From Ampelocalamus luodianensis (Eukaryota > Streptophyta > Magnoliopsida > Poales > Poaceae), in assembly GCA_036346255.1 (NCBI GenBank), contig CM070622.1:33568751-33632750 (forward strand): a stretch of 64,000 nucleotides of DNA, in the 5' to 3' direction. Positions within the stretch are counted from its first letter, which is position 1. Each line of letters begins with the position of its first letter. Made by a program: the position numbers and the translations under genes. Below are positions 33,301-43,628 of this stretch, in pieces. Below the pieces are notes generated by a model. The model saw only the letters and a list, made by a program, of their open reading frames with translations, made no database searches and was not told the origin of the DNA.

Positions 33301-35066
33301 ACCCCCAAACACATTTTATAAAAAAACTCTACATCTCGTGTGAAATCTCCGAGTATGTCCATGATCGCAGACGCGGCTATTCGAATAGATTAATTAACAC
33401 TCTACAGAAATTGTATATTTTACACACAAGATACAATCAACTTGTATGGAGATGATCATAACAAAACATTTCAAAAGTTTCATCTCAACAATTGACTCTC
33501 CCGATGTGCATACTGTTGACCCCAACCTCATTGCTGGTTCGATGCACACCGTTAGACCTAGAGACGGCGAACCACCCATAGATATGACTTTTAGAATAGT
33601 CCACACCTTCACCCATCACTAAACCTACTACCTGAGTAATCAATGTCAAAACTTCACAACTTACTAAGTTAGACCCGTCTCATCAGGCTTGTGGTTGTAC
33701 GATAAGGCCCAGTTCAATAACGCAGAAGATTAAGTCCTTGACAAGTTACTCAATCGAGTCTACCACAAACCCACAACGTGCTAATCGCACCCCTTTACTT
33801 CACGATCGCTCATCCGAGCAGAAATTATTTTTGTTCAACCAAGACCAATGACATACCCTATCATCATACACAAATTTTAATAATAGTGGCTACCCTCCAC
33901 AATTCCATATCTCATTAAGTCAAATTTAACATTATTGTACATGTGATCATGAGCCCATCATAACTAAACATGACTAAGCATCTCTACGATACCCATGTTG
34001 GTGATACGAATATTTCTAACTAATATAATGACCATTCTACGGTGACAAGTGATTCATGATATTCAAAACTTCAATGGAGGCATAATGACAAATAGGTGAA
34101 TAACTATTCCCAAAAGCAGTTGATATAAAGATATCATGCAATTGATATAAAACAACATATTTTTTGAAATTATAGATTCAATATAATCAAAAGACTATGA
34201 CTTGCCTTGGCTTTGGCTTTGGTCAGTTACCACACTTGAATCTTCAAAACTTGCTTCTAGTTCTGCTCCTTAAAACAGATCGTCTAATAAGAGAGAAAAC
34301 AACAGGCGAATGACAAATCAAATCAAAATCAAATCAAATCCAAAAATAGTAAAACCAACTCTAAAAGAAAGATCTTGATTTTAGATGGATTTAGGAATTT
34401 GAATGAACTAAATCAGAGGTCGAACGAAGGAGAACAGGCTCTCGAAAGATTTGCCGAAAAAGAAAAAGAGAGACAAAATAATATTCTCTAGAATATTTCT
34501 TTGGATTAAATTAAATAAAAACCCTAAAAGTTGATAGGTGGGCCCTACTGATATTCTAAAATTCCAAATTAAAAGAAAATCTGAAAAAAAGGATTAGAGA
34601 GGCTGACAAGGGACCATGGTCTATGGACCAAATCCACGGGACTGGTTCAGGTGCATGCATGGTGGATTGGGCCTAAAGCTTTGGCTCGGCTTACCAAGTG
34701 GATTGCCACACAAGCTGCAAAGGTTTAGGTAGATGTGAGGTGGCAATGAGGTGGAGGCTAGGTGGTAAAGGCAGAACCAGAGGAAAGGGACGTCAGCGCT
34801 GGCGATTGACGGCAACGACGACAACGGCAAAGACTGACCGGTGAGTAGCAAAACATAATGCTAAGGTCTCAAGGGTTATTTTGATGGTGGTGGTGTAGTA
34901 ATACCATCGACGAGGTGGCTATGGCGGCAGGCAGCTCGGGTATGCGACGACAACAACAAACCAACGGCGTCCAGAGGAAACAAAAGGAGCACAAGATAGG
35001 CGGTGGCTTGGGGAACGCAGAGAGCATCTTGGAGCAGTCGGAGGACAATGGGAGTAGCGATGCGAT

Positions 35067-35076
35067 GGTGATGACC
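35067..35076. repeat. 10-bp target-site duplication, left copy (GGTGATGACC)
   Basis: Identical to 35909-35918 and directly abuts the ATGGTTATTAAGG end of the nested element. Confidence 0.9.
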
Positions 35077-35908
35077 ATGGTTATTAAGGTGTCGCCTAAG
35101 CATCGCTTAGGTGGTAAGGCGCTGCCGGTGTGCTAAGGCGTCGCTCCGCCTTGCCGCCTCCTCCCCGCGCTGCTCCTCCTCCCAGCTCCCCGTCACTGTC
35201 GCACAGCTCCTCGTCGCCTCCTCCCCGTGGTTCCCTGTGCCCTGCCCGCACCTCCTCTGTTCGGAGCCTTCGGTGGAGAGGGAGGTAAAAGGTGGGGAGA
35301 GGAGCTGGGAGCTCACCTGGATCTTGGAGCTCTCCTTGACGTCGCCCATGTGGTGTTGGAGAGCTAGATCCGGGTGGGAGGCAGAGCAAAGGAGGCCCCG
35401 TGCGCCGAATCCAGGCGGGAGAGACCTCAAGACAGCTCGGGGTGACATCGGAAAGCCGGAGCCGGGCAGGAGGGGGAGCAAGGGACTAGGGGAGGCCCGA
35501 CGGCCCGTCGGGGGAGCAAGGGAGGCGTCGGTTGCCTTCAGATCGCTGGTGTCCAGCTCCGCCAGATGGGGAGAGAGGGATGCAGAGGTAGGAAGAGAGA
35601 GAGAGAGAGAGACGTGGGAGATGGGGAGAGGAGAGGCGGCTAGGGTTAGGGGATAGGATATACGGTGGTGTTGGGCAGTTGGGGTGAGATGGGCTGGCAT
35701 GATGGGTTGGGCCTCTGGCGTAACATTGCCTTTCCTCTATTTGTAATCTCTTTTTCGTTTTTCTTGTCTGTTCTTTCCTTTGTTAGTTTGTAACTCTGTA
35801 ACGTCACCTCACGCGTTGGTATGGCGTCGCCTTAGGGGTCCAAGGTACCGCTTAGGCGTCGAGGTGGTGGCTTGGTGCCTCAGCTCACCTTAGCGCCTTA
35901 AAAACCAT
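35077..35908. mobile_element. Mutator-like non-autonomous element, Pack-MULE candidate (832 bp)
   Basis: The left end ATGGTTATTAAGGTG and the inverted right end ATGGTTTTTAAGGCG form terminal inverted repeats. Both ends continue into repeated AAGGCG/CTTAGGCG words that are common in plant Mutator-like termini. A 10-bp direct duplication flanks it, in the 9-11-bp range of Mutator. The interior is GC-rich and unlike the host LTR. It contains an exon-like segment on the minus strand near 35315-35350 (ATG reading MGDVKESSKIQ, then a consensus GTGAGC donor) preceded by a C/T-rich leader-like stretch with a GA run. No transposase is present. Capture of a host gene's first exon is inference; the source gene is not recognised. 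Confidence 0.75.
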
Positions 35909-35918
35909 GGTGATGACC
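35909..35918. repeat. 10-bp target-site duplication, right copy (GGTGATGACC)
   Basis: Partner of 35067-35076. Confidence 0.9.
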
Positions 35919-36907
35919 GGCGTCGGAGAAGGCGAGTGGCAGCAGTACTCTAGGGACAAAGAGGGATGGGGGAGAAGTGAGGAATCGAAAGAGAGAGATA
36001 GGGAACACATGGTGACATGCTCGGGTATGCTAGGGACTCACCGAGGAGAGAGATCGGATGGTGGTAGTGGCGGCTGAATTTGGGGAAAACACAGGTGACG
36101 GCGAGGCGACGAGCTTCTAGAGATGGCGATGGGAGCAACACGTAGAACACGACAGCACGAACTCAACGGTGAAGACGGCTCGGCGGAGAGGCTTCGACAG
36201 TGATGAAGATCCGGTGAGGAAGACCTTTGGTGGTGCACGACTTGTTGGTGAAAAAACGGCGAAACAGAGGCGATTTCGACGACAACTTCTTGGGGCTTCA
36301 GAAGAGGAACTCGGGCGAAGATTATGATGCGGAGGGTGTACCTTATATAGGCACCAGAGAGGGAGTGTTTGAGAGGAGGCCGGCGATTACTTGTGTCGGA
36401 CACGGACACAAGGAGTCTAGTGCAAGGAGGAAGAAGGCGTTGCTCGCTAACAAGGCGGACCCACCGGGCAGTGAGGAGAGGAGGGAGCTAGCTGGGCTAG
36501 CTTGTGGCTTGGCTGGGCTTGCGCAAGCGAAGACAGGAGCGGGCTGGCGTACGGGAGAGAATGGGCTAGGCCGAAAGAAAAGAAAATGGCCCAAAAGAAA
36601 GGAATTTCGGTCCAAAGGGAAATCCTGAGTTAGATTAATTTCCGAATTTAGGAAATTAGATTAAAGAGAATCAAGCTCAAAGAAATAGCAAATAAACTCC
36701 AAAATTTCCTAGAAAATTCCAGAAAATTCTCTGGAACTCAAGGAACCCAAATAGAACAACTTTTAATTTAATGAAGTTCAAATTAATCACATGAAATTGT
36801 TTTGATTTATGAAAATTCAAATTAAACTTTGACTCAAGCAAGAAAGTTCAAGTGGTTATTTTTGTTTTTAAAAGCTTCAAGAACAAACCAAAATTAGGGA
36901 TGTTACA

Positions 36908-38050
36908 GCTAGGGTAAGGCCGCTCGCTCCCCTATTCGAACCGCTTGCTTTTGTTAACTTGCTCGTTGGTTGGGTGCTTCTGTTCGAGTTGAGTTGTTTT
37001 TGATGGTGTGCGCTCGTACACTCGTTCGGAATTCTTATGTTTATTCGTGAAATTTTGTTGGTGGAAAATCCAATTCAGGTTTCGCATTTGAATGCCTTCG
37101 ATTTGAAGCTCAAATGAGAGGGGTTTTGCCCTGTTCACAAATGCGGATTGGGGAAGTTGGACCTCGCGCGATTTCGTGCTTCTACATTTTTGTTTATGTT
37201 GTGGTGTTGTTAGAATTTAGATGGCCTTCTATTGTTCAAAGTGGATTTTTTCCCCCTCTTTCAGAGTTGATTATTACAGCCTTCGGGACAATTGGGAGGC
37301 TTCTTGGTGGCTTTGTGTGGGTAGGATAGGAGAGGGGGCATAAAAATGAGTTTGTGTTTCCCCCATTAAGTTCTCAAGGACCTACTACCCAGCTTATGCA
37401 CTGCAGTGCAAGCAACGAAAAAATGTGAACACCTGTCGGTTGTTTCCTCCACACTACAAAAGGTTCGCATCTCTTCTCCTCCTCCTTTTTCTTCCACTTC
37501 TCCACCTCCTTATCTGCGGCAACCATCACTTGCTTATCTCCCTTTCTCTATTGCATGGACAATCAGAGGTGAATACTTCTACTACTCTTTCCCTCTGTTT
37601 TCATGAACACAATGTTCTTGGTTTGATTATTTTGTCTTTCTGCCCGTGCAAGAATTCGGTGGATAAGGCAACTTGGTTGGGTTGGGATTCGAGGTCAGGA
37701 GGTTAAGGTCAAGGAATCTTGGTCAGGTGTTTCTCCGTTCTTTTACTTGTGACTTGTGAATTGCTTGTAATGGGTTCTTCTGTATTTATGCCATCTCCTC
37801 CTTTGCAGCTAACCTTCTTTGTCTCCATTTCTTCCTAATCCTTTATCTGTTGCACGAACGACCTACATTCGGTTAACACTTAAATTTCTAATACTTTTGG
37901 TAATACATCTGCAATTATCATCTAGCTTTTGCAATTATCATCAGTGGCATATTGTAGCTAGATTTTCATAGATGCAGAACATTGAACTCAAAACTACTAC
38001 ATCTTTGCAATTATCATACGTGGCATCATCTTGATTAGTCAGTACTATTG
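36908..38050. other. Non-coding, intron-like sequence, origin unknown
   Basis: It starts, right after long LTR 3, with GGTAAGG, then C/T- and T-rich sequence resembling a plant first intron. No exon with a recognisable domain was found. The word TTTGCAATTATCAT (or a near copy) recurs at about 37907, 37928 and 38001. Confidence 0.4.
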
Positions 38051-38222
38051 TTTAACTCCTTTACAAAATTGAGACCCCACCGCCTTTCATTTATCTTCTT
38101 TGAGGCCTTGGGACCTGGATTTTTGCAAACCTACCAATAAAATAACCACTGAAGTTGAGGTGTCTGTTGAAGGTAATATTTCAATTAGACTCTGTGATCA
38201 TCTGTAAGCTATTGACTATAAT
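38051..38222 (+). repeat. 172-bp direct repeat, copy 1 (exon-like)
   Basis: Matches 38904-39075 with about a dozen differences. It contains a continuous plus-strand frame reading PWDLDF...KPTNKITT then EVEVSVEGNISIRLCDHL, followed by a GTAAGC splice-donor-like sequence. The protein is not recognised. It may be an exon of a broken host gene (inference). Confidence 0.8.
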
Positions 38223-38516
38223 ATTTGTTTTGTCATTTCCTTAAACTGAGTTTGATATATTTTATTGGTCCTGTAAGTAAACTTGCCAAGATCAAAGTTT
38301 TTCTTTTGGATGGTTAACACTTAATAAGACGGAATCCTTGTGGCTTTTATTGATATACGAAAAATGCCACCACTTATCGTAGTATTTGTCAAGCAAGCTA
38401 CATTCCATTACATTGTTCTCTTAGTCTCTTTATATTCAGTGCACTCTTAACAAAAATTGCTTTAGCTATCTGTATGATCTCTGAAGCTCATAATCTGCAC
38501 ATATAGTGCCCCGGTA

Positions 38517-38850
38517 AACTTTTCATAGCTTAGATGAAATTGTGTATATCTCTTTTAGAATGAAGCATGTTTTCTGGTGATCATCTGCTTACATATGTTT
38601 GTTCTGTTTATTGTACAGTAATTACATATAGTGCTATGTGAATCTTACTTTTCCTATCTTAGATGAAGTTGTGTATATCTCTTTTGGAAGAAAGATGAAT
38701 GTTTTCTGGTGTCCATCTGCTTACATATCTTTTTTCTGGGAATCCTACTTTTCATAGCTTAGATGAAGTCGTGCATATCTCTTTTAGAAAAAAGATGCAT
38801 GTTTTTGGTATCCATCTACTTACGTATGTTATTGCTGTTTATTATGCAAT
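38517..38850. repeat. Three tandem copies of a ~100-125-bp block
   Basis: Three imperfect copies begin at about 38517, 38646 and 38746. Each has (T)ACTTTTCATAGCTTAGATG, GT(A)GTGTATATCTCTTTT, a purine-rich stretch, GCATGTTTT(C)TGGT and CATCTGCTTACATAT. No coding content is recognised. Confidence 0.85.
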
Positions 38851-38903
38851 AGTTGTATGGCTTGTGTCGTGTGAGAATTAAGTGTCCAGTAAAAAAACTA
38901 TCA

Positions 38904-39075
38904 TTTAACTCCCTTACAAAATTGAGACTTCACTGCCTTTCATTTATCTTCTTTCAGGCACTAGGACCTAGATTTTCGCAAACCTACCAATCAAATAACC
39001 ACTGAGGTTGAGGTGTCTGTTGAAGGTGATATTTCAATTAGACTATGTGATCATCTGTAAGCTATTGACTATAAT
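38904..39075 (+). repeat. 172-bp direct repeat, copy 2
   Basis: Second copy of 38051-38222, offset 853 bases. A better acceptor (CTTTCAG) precedes the exon-like frame, but the Trp codon of copy 1 (TGG) is TAG here. The repeat ends exactly where LTR-like sequence begins at 39076. Confidence 0.8.
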
Positions 39076-40230
39076 TAGGGGCTAGTTGCGAGTCGTTGTG
39101 GTGAACATCCCGCACAACTTCTGGGCGCAGCCCATATGGGTGAGATGATGGAAGGGGCGAGATAATTCAAATAGTTACTGTGATGATCTCTCAACCGCAC
39201 GACCACGGAATCGTGTGGGGCAACGTGTTGATTGTCTCTTGTGGGTAAAGTGTACAACTTCTGCAGAGTGTAAACTGTTTAAACAGCCGTGCCTACGGTC
39301 AAAGGCGGACATAGGAACTTACTAGAGTTAGTTCTTTTTCAAAAAAAACCTTGGTGGTTGGGTTAAAAACCGGTCGGGCTGATGTAACCCGGACGCGGTG
39401 TTGTTCTTGGGTGGTCGTACCTAGCGTTGTTCCTGGGTGGTCGTATCCTGTGTTGTTCCTGGGTGGTTGTACCCAGTGTTGTTAATAGTGGTCGTAGCTA
39501 CATTTTCAAAATAAGCATAGGTCGAGGTAACCTCTGCTGTATCTAATATTGCATAATTACTCTCTTTAATAAAATACAATTTGGTTAAAAATGCTAAGTG
39601 ATAGGAGTTTCTAATTATGATATTTGAAAACATTGCTTTAGCAAATCAAAGAACCCGAGCCACCCTTGTTAAGCCTTGCATGTATATTATTGCATCTTGT
39701 GTGTTGGCTCGCGAGCACGGAAGTTGTGCTCACTTTCGCTCCTCCCTCCAATCTTCATACCCGCAGATCATGGAGACTACGACTACTACGAGGACCCCGA
39801 AGTCGATGGACAACGCGACGACGAAGAGTAGTCTAGTTTCGAGTAGTCTTGGTCTCGCCTCAGTCTAGCTGGCTCATCGGTGCTTGCATACGACCGTATT
39901 GTCCAATGTTCTTGGTCAATACTAGCTGTACACGAGCTGCCCTAGTCGCTACCTGTGGAGAGATGTGTTCTATCTCTCCTTTTGCTTCTGATGTAGCTTC
40001 CGCGGGTTTTTGAGTTGTAATCATTTGGCCTGTTCGGCCCTTGTTGTAAAAAAAACTTGACACAATGCGGTCTATGTAAACTCTGATATGCTACATTAAT
40101 GAATTGTTTGGTCTTTATCGTGTATGAATTTATTCAGCGATGTATTCTGTGAGTGCTATCTACTGATCTAGGGAATAGCACAGTGTATTCACAGAGGATT
40201 TGGATTTTTGAAATCCGGGTCCGATAGAGC
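39076..40230 (+). mobile_element. Partial LTR of a Ty3/gypsy element (left end unresolved)
   Basis: Sequence of the type seen in grass gypsy LTRs, including GTGTACAACTTCTGCAGAGT at about 39250 and GCCGTGCCTACGGTC at about 39284. It is followed directly by a primer-site-like sequence at 40231 and a gag at 40783. The expected TG...CA ends are not clear; the left edge is set by the end of the 172-bp repeat. Confidence 0.6.
39399..39498. repeat. Tandem repeat, ~26-bp unit, about 3.7 copies
   Basis: Units of GTTGTTCCTGGGTGGTCGTA followed by CCYRGY repeat from 39399; the last copy is degenerate. It lies inside the gypsy LTR. Confidence 0.88.
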
Positions 40231-40242
40231 TGGTATTAGAGT
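40231..40242 (+). other. Primer-binding site, degenerate initiator tRNA-Met type
   Basis: TGGTATTAGAGT differs at two positions from the TGGTATCAGAGC found at other plant LTR borders, for example 54261-54272 here. Confidence 0.6.
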
Positions 40243-40782
40243 ATACGACTGTAGGAGCCTTAGTTAGACTGGTCGTGCTATAGGACCTTAGTCTTAATTT
40301 CAAAAACTAAGAAAAGTTCGGGCAAAAATATAGCGTACTTATTACCCCTTCTTATCACTCTTAGTTCTAAACTCATCCCTACCTTCATTGAGTTTTTTGA
40401 CTCTCCCCTGTTCAAAATTATAGATGGTCGTACCGTCGTCCAATGGCGAGTTCATGGACATCCCCCACCTGTAGGTGTAGCACTTGGGCTACCACCGCAA
40501 GGTTTTCTTCAGAGGCCGAAAGACTAGTTGCGCAAAGACCTTCTGATAACAGTACCCTTCTATAGACGTTATAGGTGTCGTGGCTTAGCATGACATATAT
40601 GCTATGTTTCAGAAGTCATGTAACACTTACACTTACCCCCCTTAATAATGCAGCCACTCTAGGCTTTGTATTGTGCTTTGGTTCATTCTCGTTGTTGGTT
40701 TTGAGCTCTTCTGTGTGTGCTTTAGAGGTCTAGTAAACCCTCATATACTTCCCTCTAGTTCTAAGCCTCAGTGTTTCTCCAG

Positions 40783-41705
40783 ATGCCTCCTAGGAGAGCC
40801 GTCGCCTCAAGCCGTTGGGCCTTTGCAGTAGATTGTGGCTGTGGTGGTGGTCATGGTTGTGGGGGTGGTGGTGGCGGTGGTCGTGGTCGTGGTCAAGACC
40901 TACCTCCCCCGCCGCCAGCAAACCCGATAATGGCGCAAGTGATGTTCTAGCAGACGTAGATTCTCCAAGCCTTACTGACCAGTCAGCAGACCAGAGCAGT
41001 TGGTCATCACTCCAAGTTGCAGATTTCCTCAGGACCGGACCTCTCACTTTCGCTGCAGCGAATGAACCCCTAGAAGCTGAAGACTGACTCAGAGATACTA
41101 AGAAGAAGCTTCGACTAGCCTGATGCTCAGAAGAAGACAAGGTGGACTTTGCCACCCATCAGCTGAAAGCAGCCATCGCTGCTTGGTGGGAGAACTACCT
41201 CGCTGCCCGAGGTGGTGAAAGCCCCGTGGAAGAAGAGGAAGAAGAAGAAGCAGAAGCAGCAGCATCCGCGACTGGAAATCCACAAGAACCCGCTGCCGCC
41301 GCAGAAGAAATTGCGGAAGTACAACTAGAGGAAATTAAACCTGCATGGCACTCGATTCCCTAGGATGAAATCAAGACTGCTTTAAGACCCAATTTTGTGC
41401 GAGCAGGTACGATGAGATTGAAGAAGAATGAGTTCAGAGTTCTCAAGCAGGGTCACATGTTAGTCAATGAGTACCTGGTAAAGTTCAACCAACTTGCCTA
41501 TTATGCTCCGAATGACGTAGCTGATGAAGAGGAGAAGATCGACCGCTTTGTGGAAAGGACACATGGAGACATGAGAGTTCAGCTTATCCTTCACGACTTC
41601 CCCAGCTTCCACCACCTGGTCAACAAAGCTCTAGTGCTCGAAAATGAGAAGAAGACTGCGGAAGTCAGCCACAAAAGAAAGATAGCATTTCAAAGGCAGC
41701 TTCCC
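40783..41705 (+). pseudogene. gag: Ty3/gypsy gag fragment
   Basis: Starts MPPRRAVASSRW, typical of grass gypsy gag proteins, followed by a Gly-rich stretch. It continues in shifted frames: ADFLRTGPLTFAAANEPLEAED (40815-41087 frame), FATHQLKAAIAAWWENYLAA with an unusual Glu-rich insertion (41142-41363), then GHMLVNEYLVKFNQLAYYAP and DRFVERTHGDMRVQLIL (41397-41705). The capsid-forming core is recognisable, but three frame changes and a stop near 41361 break it. It is cut at 41706 by the TGTAACATCCC start of another LTR element; no pol of this element is in the window. Confidence 0.85.
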
Positions 41706-41889
41706 TGTAACATCCCAAAAGTGCCTAGATGCAAAAATGCGGCATTTTTAAAACTTTTTGCGTGTTATTCGTTATGGCCCTGCTTGTAGAATTTTTGAGA
41801 TTTATTTGATCTGCTTTTCTTTTGCTGACACAAGTGAGTAAATACTGAAACCCTAAAAACGTAAGCCCTAGAAACCCTAATCTTAACTA
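41706..41889 (+). mobile_element. 5' LTR remnant of long-LTR element 4
   Basis: TGTAACATCCCAAAAGTGCC and about 180 following bases closely match 48131-48318, the start of the 3' LTR. The match stops at CTACATAA, where truncated copia (SIRE-type) sequence takes over. A deletion joining the two is inferred. Confidence 0.88.
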
Positions 41890-43628
41890 CATAAGTTGTG
41901 AACAAGCGTCAATACATCATTGTGAACAAAGTTGTTCAACTCTTCATGCATAGCATTAATCCAATCCGGATCGTCTAGTGCTTCTTCTACAAACTTTGGC
42001 TCAATGGAGGAAACAAACGAGTAGTGTTCACAAAATGTAGCAACATGAGATCGAGTTAGAACATCCTTACTAAAATCACCCAAAATTTGATCAATGGGGT
42101 GATCTTTTGCGATGGCGTTGTGAATCTTTGGATGAACGACGGGTGCTTGTTCATCTTCTACTTCTTTAATTTGATCTCGACTTGGCGTAACGAAAGTGGG
42201 AGGTTCAACTTGAATAGAAGAAGATGGATCATCGTTGTCTTCTTTTGGCTTGATATATCCTAGCGTCATATTCTTCATTGCTTGTCTCAAGCCTTCATCA
42301 CCTACATCATCCAAGTTTTCTTGCTCTTCTTGAGAGCCATTAGTTTCATCAAATTGCACATCACATGTCTCCTCAACTATACCAGTTGTTTGATTGAACA
42401 CATGATAAGCTTTACTATTTGACGAATAACCTAGGAGAAAATCGACATGGCAACGACTTTGAAATTTCGAAAGACGAACACCTTTTCTTAAAATAAAGCA
42501 TTTGCAACCAAATACACGAAAATAAGAAATGTTTGGTTTTCTTCCAATAAGAAGTTCATAAGATGTCTTTTTAAGAAGACGATGCAAATAAAGACGATTT
42601 ATGGCATGGCATGCGGTGTTGATGGCTTCTACCTAAAAGGTATCGGAAGTATTATACTCATCAAGCATGGTCCTAGCCATTTCAATCAATGTTCGATTTT
42701 TCTTTTCTACAACTCTATTTTGTTCCGGAGTGTAGGTAGCGGATAGTTTATGTTTTATTCCAAGCTCATCACAATAGTCTTCAATTCTAGTGTTTTTGAA
42801 CTCAGAACCGTTGTTACTTCGAATTTTCTTCAACTTAAAATCAAATTTATTTTGGGCTCTTTTTGAAAAGTTTTTGAAGATACCATAAGTTTCGGTTTTA
42901 TCATGCAAATAGAAAACCCAGATTATACCTTGAGTAATCATCCACAATCACAAGACAATAATTATTTCCACCAATGCTCTTGTAGGTTGTTGGCCCAAAC
43001 AAGTCCATGTGTAAGAGCTCCAATAGTCTCAAGGTGGACATGATACTCTTGGATGGATGAGAACTTGTTACTTGCTTGCCGGCTTGACAAACACTACATA
43101 GCCTATCTTTCTCAACCTTCACATCTTTCAAGCCCATAACAAGATCATGTTTGAAAAGCTTTTTAAGTTGAAGCATTCCTACATGAGCAAGCCTTCAATG
43201 CCAAAGCCAACCCAATGAGGTTTTTGTAATTAAACAAGTTTTAAGGCAAGAATCATTTGATGAAAAATCTACCAAATAAAGATTGCCAAATAAAAACCTT
43301 TGAATACCAAAGAGTTATCTTTTTCATTTGAAATGGAAACACCTTCTTGAGAGAAAGTACAAGATAGTCCAATATCATAAATTTGTGCAACTGATAGCAA
43401 GTTAAAGTTAAGAGATTCAACTAAAGATACATTTGAGATAAAAAGATCATTAGATATAGCAATTTTACCTAGACCTATTACCTTTCCTTTGCTATTGTCA
43501 CTGAATGTGATCTTTTCATTTTCTCCTTTTCCATTTTTAAATGTGGTGAACATTTTTCGGTCTCCGGGCATGTGTTGAGTACATCCACTATCGAGTACCC
43601 AATGTTTTTCACCGGTCTTATAGTTCAC
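41883..43628 (-). pseudogene. pol: SIRE-type copia pol: protease, integrase, start of RT
   Basis: Protease at 43628-43269: HWVLDSGCTQHMPGD carries the DSG active site, followed by LNFNLLSVAQIYD. Integrase HHCC and core at 43176-42633: CSVCQAGKQ, LLHMDLFGPT (first Asp), IRSNNGSEFKNT (second site, usually NGxEF with D, here N), then YTPEQNRVVEKKNRTLIEMA (Glu). The linker to RT is at 42587-41883: FRVFGCKCFI, LLGYSSNSKAYHVFN, and WINAMHEELNNF, where RT should begin. The frame then ends. The family makes DNA from element RNA and integrates it; this copy lacks the polymerase. There are frame breaks at about 42600, 42900 and 43190. Confidence 0.88.

Larger units (their letters stand above)
33301..36907 (-). 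mobile_element. Long LTR 3, 5'-truncated on the plus strand, with nested MULE
   Basis: Ends GGGATGTTACA at 36907, as long LTRs 1 and 2 do. It shares the block around GCGGCTATTCGAATAG (33370; compare 4312 and 16287) and the GATTTTAGATGGATTTAG block (34376; compare 5359). The plus-strand beginning (TGTGRGRRCC) is not found, so the unit is truncated or rearranged where it meets the palindrome cluster and copia A. GCTAG follows the terminal CA; no matching left duplication was found. No gag or pol. Several Gly/Arg-rich frames (34621-34851 -, 36227-36628 +) are not credible genes. Confidence 0.75.

Noticed and set aside
34915..35136. Frame crossing the left edge of the MULE
   Set aside because: It spans two elements of different origin, so it cannot be an ancestral gene.
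39617..39868. 83-residue plus-strand frame
   Set aside because: Thr-rich, no domain, within gypsy LTR sequence.
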